Shown piece after piece: positions 25,455 to 33,913 of a DNA stretch of 56,407 bases. The notes below the pieces were generated by a model. That model ran no database searches. It worked only from the letters and a program-made list of their open reading frames with translations, and had not been told where the DNA came from. The translations under genes were made by a program, and so were the position numbers. The stretch is from an uncultured Pseudomonadota bacterium (lineage in GTDB: Bacteria; Pseudomonadota; Alphaproteobacteria; Rs-D84), in the NCBI GenBank assembly GCA_949290785.1, contig CASETE010000003.1:1-56407 (forward strand), in the 5' to 3' direction. Each line of letters starts with the position of its first letter. Positions within the stretch are counted from its first letter, which is position 1.

Positions 25455-26306
25455 ATGGCATTGCCAACATTTTCTATGAAACAACTTATGGAAGCAGGGG
25501 TGCATTTTGGGCATCATACACGTCGTTGGAACCCTTTGATGACACCTTATGTTTATGGGGTAAAAGATAAAATTCATATTATTAATTTGAACAAAACCGC
25601 GCCTTTGTTACATCGTGCGTTGGTTGCTTTGGAAGCAATCGCAGCCGCAGGCGGCAAGGTTTTGTTCGTGGCTACAAAACATCAGGCAAAAGACATCGTA
25701 AAAGATGCTGCCGAACGTTGCGGGCAATTTTACGTTAACAATCGTTGGTTGGGCGGTATGTTAACGAACTGGACAACGGTTTCACAATCTATCCGTCGTT
25801 TGAAAAAAATGGAAGCGGATATTGAAAACGCCGATAAATTGGGCTTAACAAAGAAAGAAGTCGGCGTTATGACCAAAGAAGTTGAAAAATTGCGCGACAT
25901 TTTTGGCGGTATTTTGGATATGCATGGCGTTCCTCAGGCAATGATTGTTATTGACGTACCACGCGAAATTAACGCAGTTCGCGAAGCCAAAAATTTGGAT
26001 ATCCCAACAATTGCAATTTGCGATACAAACGCAAATCCTGAATTGGTTGATTATCCTGTGCCGGGTAACGACGACGCTGCACGTGCGACACAGTTGTATT
26101 GCGACTTGTTCGTAGATGCGATTTTGTCCGGTATCGAAAAACGCTTGGGCGGCGCCGCTGGGAAAAAAGTAGAATCTGATATGGCGGCCGCTGCTGCGGA
26201 AGAGTTTGAAGCAGATGTGAAAGATAAAGAAGCGCGTCAGAAATCAAAAACTTCGGAAGCACGCGCGGAACGTCGCAGCAAATTGACTGAAAAAGCGGAT
26301 AAATAA
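25455..26306 (+). CDS. rpsB: 30S ribosomal protein S2 (uS2)
   Basis: This 283-residue small-subunit protein begins MALPTFSMKQLMEAGVHFGH, the standard alphaproteobacterial S2 start. The ATG at 25455 has AAAGGAT upstream. A reading frame extending to 25401 is a chance extension. Motifs include HHTRRWNP, NNRWLGGMLTNW and DTNANP. The C-terminus from about 245 is an Ala/Glu/Lys-rich charged tail longer than in E. coli. It is the first gene of the conserved rpsB-tsf pair. Confidence 0.96.
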   Translation: MALPTFSMKQLMEAGVHFGHHTRRWNPLMTPYVYGVKDKIHIINLNKTAPLLHRALVALEAIAAAGGKVLFVATKHQAKDIVKDAAERCGQFYVNNRWLGGMLTNWTTVSQSIRRLKKMEADIENADKLGLTKKEVGVMTKEVEKLRDIFGGILDMHGVPQAMIVIDVPREINAVREAKNLDIPTIAICDTNANPELVDYPVPGNDDAARATQLYCDLFVDAILSGIEKRLGGAAGKKVESDMAAAAAEEFEADVKDKEARQKSKTSEARAERRSKLTEKADK

Positions 26307-26421
26307 TTGTTGAAAATCGGGTCTGCCCGACAACATGTAAAAAGCGTTTTGTGGGGTGCGTAAAAAACTTTGCGCACCAAACAAAATAAAAAAATAATTT
26401 TATATTTACGGGAGAAAAACA

Positions 26422-27291
26422 ATGGCAGAAGTAACAGCAAAATTAATTCAAGAATTGCGTGAAAAAACATCAGCAGGTATGATGGATTGTAAAAAAGCCT
26501 TGATAGAAAACAATGGTGATATAGAGGCTGCTGCCGATTGGTTGCGTCAAAAAGGTATTGTAAAGGCCGCTTCAAAAGCAGGACGCGTTGCCGCTTCTGG
26601 TTTGGTTACGGTTGTAAAATGCGACAATCTGGGTTGCGTTGTTGAATTGAACGCGGAAACAGATTTCGTTGCTAAAAACGATAAGTTTCAAAAGTTGGTC
26701 GCAGACGTTGCAAGTAAAGCTTTGGATTTAAAGGGAGACTTTGATGCAACTTTGAATGCCGTAAAAGATGACATTGCTGCAACGATTTCTACTATTGGTG
26801 AAAATATGAATTTGCGTCGTATCGCAAAAGTGTCCGGTGACCATATTTACACTTATGTTCATAATGCTTTGGTCCCAGGTATGGGGCAGATTGGTGTTGC
26901 AGTTGCAATAAACGGCGATTCCGATAAAATTGATGAAATTGGTAACAAGATTGCAATGCATATTGCTGCAAATAAACCAGAATATATGACGATTGCAGAT
27001 GTTGACCCTGTTGCGGTTGAACGTGAAAAGAAGGTCTTTATTGAATCTGGGGCAACCGCCGGTAAACCAGAACAAGTTGTGGAAAAAATGGTAAACGGTC
27101 GCATACAGAAGTTTTATGCAGAAACCGTTTTGGAAGAACAGCCTTTCGTTATGGATCCTTCAAAAACAGTAAAACAAATCGTTGAAGAAGCCGGTGGTAA
27201 GTTGGCTGGCTTTGCTTATTACGTTTTGGGCGAAGGTATTCAAAAACGTGAAGACAACTTGGCTGATGAAGTTGCAAAAATGCTGGGTTAA
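26422..27291 (+). CDS. tsf: Translation elongation factor Ts
   Basis: This 289-residue protein is the nucleotide exchange factor for EF-Tu. The N-terminal UBA-like domain (LREKTSAGMMDCKKAL) is followed by the core with VVELNAETDFVAKN (residues about 73-86), which contains the TDFV motif inserted into EF-Tu. The C-terminal module contains VLEEQPFVMD. A GGGAG ribosome binding site precedes the ATG. It lies 115 bases after rpsB and ends in a strong terminator. Confidence 0.97.
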   Translation: MAEVTAKLIQELREKTSAGMMDCKKALIENNGDIEAAADWLRQKGIVKAASKAGRVAASGLVTVVKCDNLGCVVELNAETDFVAKNDKFQKLVADVASKALDLKGDFDATLNAVKDDIAATISTIGENMNLRRIAKVSGDHIYTYVHNALVPGMGQIGVAVAINGDSDKIDEIGNKIAMHIAANKPEYMTIADVDPVAVEREKKVFIESGATAGKPEQVVEKMVNGRIQKFYAETVLEEQPFVMDPSKTVKQIVEEAGGKLAGFAYYVLGEGIQKREDNLADEVAKMLG

Positions 27292-27317
27292 TTTAAATTC
27301 TATGTTTAATTAATACC

Positions 27318-27355
27318 AAATAAAATCCGGCGCATGTTGCCGGATTTTATTTAAT
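27318..27355 (+). terminator. Terminator after tsf
   Basis: A 14-bp perfect stem AAATAAAATCCGGC/GCCGGATTTTATTT around a 7-base loop (27318-27352). Confidence 0.9.
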
Positions 27356-27412
27356 GGTAAAAGTTGCAAGCAAAAGTAATCTTTGATATCATTTATTTAA
27401 AAGGGCTGGGGT

Positions 27413-28630
27413 ATGAAAAACGAACTTTTGAAAGAATTAGAAGCGCGCGGTTTTTTAAATCAATCTTCTAATATAGAAGGTTTGGATGACGCGCTAAATG
27501 CCGGACGCGTTGCTGGCTATTGGGGAACAGACCCGACCGGCGATTCGTTGCACGTTGGTCATTTGGCTTCATTGATGCTGATGCGTTGGTTCCAAAAATA
27601 TGGTCATAAGCCTATTTTGTTAGTAGGGGGGGCAACGGGACGTATCGGTGACCCGTCGGGACGCGATAAAGGGCGGCCAATGTTAACAGATGAACAAATA
27701 GATAAAAATTGTGCGGGTCTTCGCAAGTCTATATCAAAGTTTATAAGTTTTGGTGATGGTGATTCCGATGCAATCATGGTTGATAACTATGATTGGATGA
27801 AGGGGTATAACCATATGGATTTTTTGCGCGAATTTGGTACCGATTTTACTATCCCAAGAATGTTGTCCATGGAAAGTGTTAAACGTCGTTTGGAAAACGG
27901 CATGACTTTCTTGGAATTTAATTATATGACTTTTCAAGCAGTTGACTTTTTGACTTTATATAAAAAGTATAACTGCATATTGCAATTCTGTGGTGCGGAC
28001 CAGTGGGGAAATAGCATTATGGGGGTTGAACTGATACGCAAAAAAATGGGTAAAGAAGCGTTCGTTTTATCTACTGCGCTTATTACAGATTCCAAGGGCG
28101 AAAAAATCGGAAAGTCCGCAGGAAATGCGGTTTGGGTCAATGAAGATAAAACGTCGCCTTATGATTATTATCAGTATTTTCGTAATACCCCAGATGATTT
28201 GGTGGACAAGTTTTTAAAGATATTTACGGAAATTCCTTTGAATGAAATTGAAAAACTGTCAAAATTGCAGGGCGCGGAATTGAATGAAGCGAAAAAGATT
28301 CTCGCTTTTGCCGCCACAGAGATTGCACACGGGAAAATTGCAGCAATGCAAGCCCAAGAATCTGCTGATGCGCTGTTTGGTGGCGGTGGTAATTCTGATA
28401 ACATGCCAAGTATTGAAATAAACGTTCCCGAAAATGTAGGGGTTTTGGATTTCTTGGTTTCTGCCGGTTTGTTCGTATCAAAGTCCGAAGCCAGACGAAT
28501 GGTAGAGCAGGGCGGAATTCAAATTGACGGTAAAAAAATATCGGATTGGAAAGTCGGAATAAATGTTGCGGATGAATGTATCGTGCAAAAAGGTAAAAAG
28601 ACTTTCTTGCGCGTTGTGAAAAAGAAATAA
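27413..28630 (+). CDS. tyrS: Tyrosyl-tRNA synthetase
   Basis: This 405-residue class I synthetase charges tRNA-Tyr. The Rossmann domain holds the HIGH-type LHVGHLAS (about residues 46-53) and the KMSKS-type loop KIGKS near 225. Tyr recognition residues lie around FQAVDF and QFCGADQWGN. A C-terminal S4 RNA-binding domain begins near 345 (LVSAGLFVSKSEARRM) and ends KGKKTFLRV. The length fits the TyrS/S4 type. The stop overlaps the start of the next gene by one base (TAATG), so the two are translationally coupled. Confidence 0.97.
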   Translation: MKNELLKELEARGFLNQSSNIEGLDDALNAGRVAGYWGTDPTGDSLHVGHLASLMLMRWFQKYGHKPILLVGGATGRIGDPSGRDKGRPMLTDEQIDKNCAGLRKSISKFISFGDGDSDAIMVDNYDWMKGYNHMDFLREFGTDFTIPRMLSMESVKRRLENGMTFLEFNYMTFQAVDFLTLYKKYNCILQFCGADQWGNSIMGVELIRKKMGKEAFVLSTALITDSKGEKIGKSAGNAVWVNEDKTSPYDYYQYFRNTPDDLVDKFLKIFTEIPLNEIEKLSKLQGAELNEAKKILAFAATEIAHGKIAAMQAQESADALFGGGGNSDNMPSIEINVPENVGVLDFLVSAGLFVSKSEARRMVEQGGIQIDGKKISDWKVGINVADECIVQKGKKTFLRVVKKK

Positions 28631-29706
28631 TGAAGAAGTGTTTGTTCGTTTTATTCTTGTCGTGTTTTACGGTGGTGCAACCTGTTTGTGCCGCCAGTGA
28701 GTTATCACAGATACAAGCGCAGATAAAAAAAACAGAGCAACAAAATAAGAAACTGGAACAGCAGGTAAAAACGTCTGACAGGGATGTCGCAGCAACCAAG
28801 AAAAAACTGGTCAAGGCTGCTGATCAAGTTAGTTCTTTGGAAGAACAACGTGGAATAGTAATAAAGAAAATCCAAGATATAGACGCAAAACAGGCCGAAT
28901 TAGAAAGGTCTTTGCGTAAAAACCAAGAACGGATTGCCGATGCTGCGGCAAGCATTTTATTTATTGCGTCGCATCCAAGTTTCGATTCTGAGAATATGCG
29001 TGAATATGTTTTGACGTCTGCCGTATTGTCTGGAACGGCAAACAGTTTTGATGCCGACATTCAAGATGCAACCAAGAAAATCAAAGAATTGGAAAAATTA
29101 CGAGAGCAACGTGCAATTGAAAAAGAAAAGTTAGACAGAACAGCAAAAAAATATGCGTCGGAAAAGCAAGAGTTAGATAAACTTTTGCGCACGCGTTCCG
29201 TTCAAAATCAAAAATTGCGCAGTCAACAGTCTGCGTTGCAAAAAAAGTTGCGCGAATTGTCGGCACGTGCAAAAACTATTTCTGAATTATCTGCCGGCGT
29301 GGGGAGCTCTGAAATGTCTGGGGATTCTAGGTTTTCTTTCCGTAAATTAAATCAACCCGTGCGCGGCAAAGTGGTTGTTCGATTCGGTGAAAAAACGGCG
29401 CTGGGATTAAAATCTGATGGTTGGAGAATACGCGTTCGTGGCGACGCATTGGTTATGGCGCCGGCCGATGGAGAAGTAAAATTTGCCGACAGTTTTAAGG
29501 GATTCGGAAAGGTTATCATCATGTCTCATAAAAACGGTTATAATACAGTGATGACGAATCTGGGGGTTATAAACGTTATGTTGGGACAAGAGGTCCTTGC
29601 CGGTGAACCAATAGGTAGAATGGATTCCGATAAATCGGAAATGTACCTGGAAGTTCGTCGTGGTAACAAAGCCGTTGACCCGGCAAGATTGTTCAAAGAA
29701 GATTGA
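28630..29706 (+). CDS. EnvC-like murein hydrolase activator (coiled coil plus degenerate LytM domain)
   Basis: This 358-residue exported protein has a signal peptide ending VCA (about residue 22) and a long coiled coil at about 25-220 (Gln/Lys/Glu heptads). The LytM/M23 domain spans about 240-355 (APADGEVKFADSFKGFGKVI; GQEVLAGEPIG; MYLEVRRGNKAVDP). In active M23 peptidases the last motif contains HxH. Here the position reads MYLEVR, as in EnvC, so the domain is probably catalytically dead and serves to switch on an amidase at the septum. No amidase gene is seen nearby. It is coupled to tyrS by the TAATG overlap. Confidence 0.85.
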   Translation: MKKCLFVLFLSCFTVVQPVCAASELSQIQAQIKKTEQQNKKLEQQVKTSDRDVAATKKKLVKAADQVSSLEEQRGIVIKKIQDIDAKQAELERSLRKNQERIADAAASILFIASHPSFDSENMREYVLTSAVLSGTANSFDADIQDATKKIKELEKLREQRAIEKEKLDRTAKKYASEKQELDKLLRTRSVQNQKLRSQQSALQKKLRELSARAKTISELSAGVGSSEMSGDSRFSFRKLNQPVRGKVVVRFGEKTALGLKSDGWRIRVRGDALVMAPADGEVKFADSFKGFGKVIIMSHKNGYNTVMTNLGVINVMLGQEVLAGEPIGRMDSDKSEMYLEVRRGNKAVDPARLFKED

Positions 29707-29711
29707 TTGTG

Positions 29712-29739
29712 TTGACAAAAGCATAAAAAGTGCTATATA
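29712..29739 (+). promoter_or_regulatory. Promoter for the kinase-like gene, likely leaderless
   Basis: TTGACA (29712-29717) and TATATA (29734-29739) with a 16-bp spacer. The ATG at 29747 is where transcription would begin, leaving no room for a ribosome binding site. Confidence 0.6.
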
Positions 29740-29746
29740 TGTCAAT

Positions 29747-30667
29747 ATGGTGGATTTAAATAAATATAATCATGGACGTGAAACTTACGCTGTTTATTAT
29801 GGCGATGATTTTGTATTAAAAAGACCTTTGCCTAATTTTACAGACGAGAAAAAGCAAGAGTGGTTAAAAAAACAACATAAAACAAAAGAAATTATTAGTG
29901 CCGTACGTGCAATTGGTAATCCTGTCTATAATGTTCCTGCGATGCGCTATGTTAATGATGATGAATTTCAGGTCTTAGAAGAAAGAGCGCCCGGTGAACC
30001 GCTGACCAGGGATTTATATAACAAATTATCAGGACGGCAGCAATTTGAAATAATTAACGCTATTGGAAGCTTTTTGGTTGATATGAATGAGTCTAAGCCG
30101 GTCACGGTGGTGGAAAAATATAAAATTAGTAAAGAAATAAAATTTGCAAGGTTAGACTCTTTTATAGAAAATAAAATGAATTTCTGGTTTACAAAAAATG
30201 AGACACAGTTAATGGCCAGAATACGTGACGAGATTGGTAATTTTGAATATGAAACTTGTCAAGTTTGGTCTCATGGTGATTTAAATACTGGTAATGTTTT
30301 ATATTCGCCGGAAAAAAATAAACTATCTTTCATTGATTTTGCAGAAGCGGATTACACCTTTATTTATCATGACATTTTTGCACCTTTGAATTTGGAATTA
30401 GATATTTATAAAAAAGTTTATTTGTTGTATAAAAATTTACACAATAAAACTTTATATCATATGCCGTGCGCAAACAGCGAAACGTTAAGAAATATTATGA
30501 AGTATCGCATGATTGGCGTCTTGTTAAAACGTTTTATCAAGGCGTCTGACGATTTACGTAAAAATCCTATAAACGCTAAAAGTATGGATAATAATTTGTT
30601 AAAAATTGCTTTTATGCGTAAACAAATGCAAAACATTCTTTTGGTAGAAGCACAATTTACAAACTAA
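29747..30667 (+). CDS. Aminoglycoside/choline kinase-like phosphotransferase
   Basis: The 306-residue protein has the protein-kinase-like fold of small-molecule kinases. There is an N-terminal ATP-binding lobe with a conserved Lys (FVLKRPLP), and a catalytic loop SHGDLNTGNVL near residue 176 with the H-G-D and Asn of this class. The metal-binding LSFIDFAEAD follows. The substrate is unknown; choline, a sugar or an antibiotic are possible. The ATG at 29747 was chosen over a frame extending into the upstream gene because it matches the promoter at 29712-29739. It has no ribosome binding site, which fits a leaderless message. Not part of the tyrS operon. Confidence 0.75.
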   Translation: MVDLNKYNHGRETYAVYYGDDFVLKRPLPNFTDEKKQEWLKKQHKTKEIISAVRAIGNPVYNVPAMRYVNDDEFQVLEERAPGEPLTRDLYNKLSGRQQFEIINAIGSFLVDMNESKPVTVVEKYKISKEIKFARLDSFIENKMNFWFTKNETQLMARIRDEIGNFEYETCQVWSHGDLNTGNVLYSPEKNKLSFIDFAEADYTFIYHDIFAPLNLELDIYKKVYLLYKNLHNKTLYHMPCANSETLRNIMKYRMIGVLLKRFIKASDDLRKNPINAKSMDNNLLKIAFMRKQMQNILLVEAQFTN

Positions 30668-30837
30668 TTTCATCGCATCGCTTTATCTAAGATTTATTAT
30701 ATAGTAAAAAAATTTGACCGTTTTGTGTCAATAAACATTATAAGATATATTTTTATTAAAAATCGTGTTGATAGATGTCTTTTTTTGTTTTATGCTTATA
30801 ACAGTCTGGGCTAATAGCAGATGGGAAAGGATTTATC

Positions 30838-32265
30838 ATGTTAAAAAAATTATTTATTGTGTTTATATTATTAACGCCGGTTGTCGCTTTCGGGGCCGAC
30901 AAAAGTAAGAAAGACGAACCCGTTGAACATCTGACAGATGAACAAATATACGAACAATTGAAAAAGTTCGCCTTGGTTTTTGAAACTGCACGCGATAATT
31001 TCGTGGAAGAGGTTGATGAAAAAAAAGTTCTGGAAGCCGCAATGAACGGTATGTTGGGGGCTTTGGATCCGCATTCTTCTTATTTGTCCGCGGATGACTT
31101 CAAGGAATTTAACGATAAATCACAGGGGGAATTTGGCGGACTGGGTATACAGATAACCAGTGATAGGGGGGCAGTGCGCGTAATTTCGCCAATTGATGAT
31201 ACGCCAGCAGACAAGGCGGGTATCAAGGCGGGGGACTATATCACACATATTGATGACGAACAGGTTTTTGATATGACGTTGAATCAAGCCGTTAAAAAAA
31301 TGAAGGGCAGACCCGGCACAAAGGTAAAACTGACAATCGTTTCAGAAGGTAAAGAACCTAAAACCTTGACGTTGAAGCGTGCAATCATAAAAGTAGATTC
31401 CGTAAAATATGAAGTAAAGTCTTTGGCTGATGCCGATGAAGATGCGGATAAAATCGGTTATATCAGAATTTCCGATTTTGGGGCAACTACTGCGAAAGAG
31501 TTAAAAAACGCTTTGGAAAAACTGGAAAAGAAAGACGTTATAGGGTATGTGGTAGACGTTCGTAATAATCCAGGTGGCTATTTAACGGCGGCCATTGACG
31601 TGTCAGATGCTTTCTTGGACGGCGGCGAAATCGTTTCTACACGTGGCAGGGAAAAAACAGACATAGAACGTAGCTTCGCAAAGAAAGGCGATTTGGCAAA
31701 CGGCAAACCGGTTGTTGTGTTGATTAATCATGGTTCTGCGTCGGCGTCTGAAATCGTTGCCGGTGCGCTGCAAGATAATGGACGGGCTTTGGTTATGGGA
31801 AGTCAAAGTTTTGGTAAAGGAAGCGTGCAGCAACAAAAACCTTTGGGCGATGGTACCGCTATACATATAACAATTGCCAGATATTATACACCCAGCGGAC
31901 GTTCTATACAAAACGAGGGAATTACACCGGATATAGAGGTACTGCAAAGTAAAATAGAAGTGTTAGAGAAAAAAGAAAGCGTTTATTCAGAGGCGTCGTT
32001 CAAAAACGCTTTAAAAAATGAAGATTCAAAAGATAAAGACGATAAAAAATCGGACGATGAAGAAAAAGAATTAACGGATGAGGAAAAAGACGCCTTGGAT
32101 TATCAATTGCAGCGCGCAATGGATATGGTCATAGCGATGTCAAAGATGGACAGTTGGACAGAGAAAAAACAAGCGCTTCAAGAAACACAAAACGAGGAGG
32201 TAGATAAACCTAATACCGATACAGATAAAAAACCGAATACAAAAGAAAAAACCGATAACAAATAA
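30838..32265 (+). CDS. ctpA: C-terminal processing protease (S41, CtpA/Prc type)
   Basis: This 475-residue periplasmic serine protease has a signal peptide ending at FGADK (about residue 20). The cap and PDZ domain span about 90-175 (GGLGIQITSDRGAVRVISP; PADKAGIKAGDYI). The catalytic core has the nucleophile Ser in NHGSASASEI and the general-base Lys in SFGKGSVQQ. The S41 family removes C-terminal tails and trims envelope enzymes. The tail from about 390 is a Lys/Asp/Glu-rich, probably disordered extension. A promoter with TTGATA and TATGCT lies about 60 bases upstream. In the 170-base gap to the kinase-like gene nothing else was seen. Confidence 0.92.
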   Translation: MLKKLFIVFILLTPVVAFGADKSKKDEPVEHLTDEQIYEQLKKFALVFETARDNFVEEVDEKKVLEAAMNGMLGALDPHSSYLSADDFKEFNDKSQGEFGGLGIQITSDRGAVRVISPIDDTPADKAGIKAGDYITHIDDEQVFDMTLNQAVKKMKGRPGTKVKLTIVSEGKEPKTLTLKRAIIKVDSVKYEVKSLADADEDADKIGYIRISDFGATTAKELKNALEKLEKKDVIGYVVDVRNNPGGYLTAAIDVSDAFLDGGEIVSTRGREKTDIERSFAKKGDLANGKPVVVLINHGSASASEIVAGALQDNGRALVMGSQSFGKGSVQQQKPLGDGTAIHITIARYYTPSGRSIQNEGITPDIEVLQSKIEVLEKKESVYSEASFKNALKNEDSKDKDDKKSDDEEKELTDEEKDALDYQLQRAMDMVIAMSKMDSWTEKKQALQETQNEEVDKPNTDTDKKPNTKEKTDNK

Positions 32266-32267
32266 AT

Positions 32268-32297
32268 CAAGGGGGCGTTTGCCCCCTTATTTTTTTG
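32268..32297 (+). terminator. Terminator after ctpA
   Basis: GGGGGC/GCCCCC with GTTT loop (32271-32286), then T-rich. Confidence 0.85.
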
Positions 32298-32337
32298 CTT
32301 ATCTTTAATAACGAAACAACCAACCAAGAGGTAAAAA

Positions 32338-33105
32338 ATGATGTATCGTAATACACAAAATTATATTCCAGATGCGGTCAGATTCTTTATACAAGATGGC
32401 AGAACTTACGATTTGCTAAACTTGCCAAAGGGATTTGTCAAAAAGGGCGATTTGACGTTGTCAAAATTAAAACTTATACAATTGCCGGATTTGTCAGATA
32501 TAACGGTTTTGGGTAGTTTTGATTGCAGTTATAATTACTTGCAAACTTTACGCGGGGCACCAAGGGAAGTTACAGGAAAGTTTATTTGTAGTTATAATCA
32601 TTTAAAAAATTTAATCTATGCGACAAAGAAAGTTAGTTTTTTTGATTGTTCTCGGAATTATCTGATAAGTTTAGAACATGGACCAAGCCAAGTTGAAGAT
32701 ACATATATTTGTTCGGATAATCGGTTAGAGTCTTTGAAAGGTGCGCCAAATAATACAAGGGTATTTAGATGTTCTGCTAATCGTTTACGCAGTTTAGAGT
32801 TCGGACCAACGGTTGTTACAGATGAATACGATTGTTCTGATAATTTATTGGAAAATTTAAAAGGTGCGCCCAGCAAGACCAAGGTCTTTAAGTGTTCGCG
32901 TAACATTTTAAAAAACCTTGAATATGGTCCGACAGAGGTTGAAACTGAATATGATTGTTATGATAACGATTTGATTAATTTAAGCGGTTTGCCAAAAAAA
33001 CTTAACAAACTTAAAACTTCCAACAATTTGTCTGTAAAGGAAGAGTGCAAGGTATTGCAGGCGATGTTGAATTTCAGAGAGGTTTTATTAAGCCGGCAAA
33101 AATAA
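32338..33105 (+). CDS. Leucine-rich-repeat-like protein, no export signal
   Basis: The 255-residue protein contains about eight units of 20-21 residues from residue 60 onward. The pattern is F-x-C-S-x-N-x-L-x-x-L-x-G-x-P-x-x-V. Alternate units end in GAP or in GP-x-x-V, giving a two-step superhelix. The regular C-S-x-N would form an Asn ladder as in other LRR proteins. The first 55 residues are not repetitive (RFFIQDGRTYDLLNLPKGF). No signal peptide or membrane segment is seen, so a cytoplasmic binding role is likely. It stands alone between a terminator and a convergent gene. Partner unknown. Confidence 0.7.
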   Translation: MMYRNTQNYIPDAVRFFIQDGRTYDLLNLPKGFVKKGDLTLSKLKLIQLPDLSDITVLGSFDCSYNYLQTLRGAPREVTGKFICSYNHLKNLIYATKKVSFFDCSRNYLISLEHGPSQVEDTYICSDNRLESLKGAPNNTRVFRCSANRLRSLEFGPTVVTDEYDCSDNLLENLKGAPSKTKVFKCSRNILKNLEYGPTEVETEYDCYDNDLINLSGLPKKLNKLKTSNNLSVKEECKVLQAMLNFREVLLSRQK

Positions 33106-33135
33106 ATCATGTGTAATTGGCGCAGTGGTTTAATG

Positions 33136-33789
33136 TTACCGATGTATTAATGAACCGTTGTTGCACAATATCCAATCGCACAGACCATGTTTTAGGCTGT
33201 TGCCTGCGTCTATTATTTCGTTCTTAAATAATTTGTTTATGGACGCTGTTGTACGTTTGTTTGTGTTGTGTTTATAGCAATGAATAAAATTTGCATATTC
33301 GTCCGGCGTTAACTCAAATGCTATTTCGTCTTTTATATTTTTTTCTGATTTAGCATTTATAAAGCCCATATTCTTATTTTCATTCTCTTTGAACGGCATA
33401 TAGTGATATGCGTTTTCATACATAATGCGTAGACCCGGCGTACCTTGGACGGCTAATAAACTGTTCATTTTACCTGCGATGTTCATAACAGTTGTTCGGA
33501 CAAGCATATTTTTGCTTTTTGCAATAGCCAATAAAGAAGACAAGGCAGAATACGATTCTAGGTCGCCATAAGGAGAATTTATAAAAATGTCTATTATGAA
33601 CGGCACCGCTCCTGTTATGTTATAAGGATTGGTTATTTTTATTTCTGGTTTGAATGATTGCTTTTTTGTTTCGTTTGCAGTTATTAATGCTTCTAAGTCA
33701 CCGACAAGTTTATTTGTTGTTGCTGCAACCAATGACTCTAAGATAAATATGCATTTGTTGTTTAAATAGTTGTTGTTGTAAGCAAACAT
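33136..33789 (-). CDS. Hypothetical protein
   Basis: I do not recognise this 217-residue protein. It has no signal peptide and is mixed alpha/beta by composition, with an N-terminal Asn-rich stretch and a central segment PFIIDIFINSPYGDLESYSA. That segment could be compared with ClpP/SppA-type folds because of the IDIFINSPYGDL motif followed by LLAIAKSKNM. In ClpP-like proteases, NSPGG precedes the catalytic Ser; here it is NSPYGD and no catalytic triad is evident. It converges on the LRR gene, 30 bases apart, and is divergent from nifJ. A weak AAAGG-type ribosome binding site lies before the ATG. Confidence 0.55.
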   Translation of the reverse strand: MFAYNNNYLNNKCIFILESLVAATTNKLVGDLEALITANETKKQSFKPEIKITNPYNITGAVPFIIDIFINSPYGDLESYSALSSLLAIAKSKNMLVRTTVMNIAGKMNSLLAVQGTPGLRIMYENAYHYMPFKENENKNMGFINAKSEKNIKDEIAFELTPDEYANFIHCYKHNTNKRTTASINKLFKNEIIDAGNSLKHGLCDWILCNNGSLIHR

Positions 33790-33913
33790 TTTTTACCTTT
33801 TTTGAGTATTATTATACAAATATTGTTTGTGTCAATTGCTTTTTAATAAAACTTGCCTTGTTTATTAAATGGGGGTATCATGTTGTTTATGTTAATTTCA
33901 AAGGAAGAATAAA

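Noticed and set aside
29747..30667. Specific antibiotic resistance kinase
   Set aside because: Only the general kinase fold is seen; nothing points to an antibiotic as the substrate.
33136..33789. ClpP/SppA-like protease
   Set aside because: Only IDIFINSPYGDL is reminiscent; the Ser/His/Asp triad is not visible, so the product is left as unknown.
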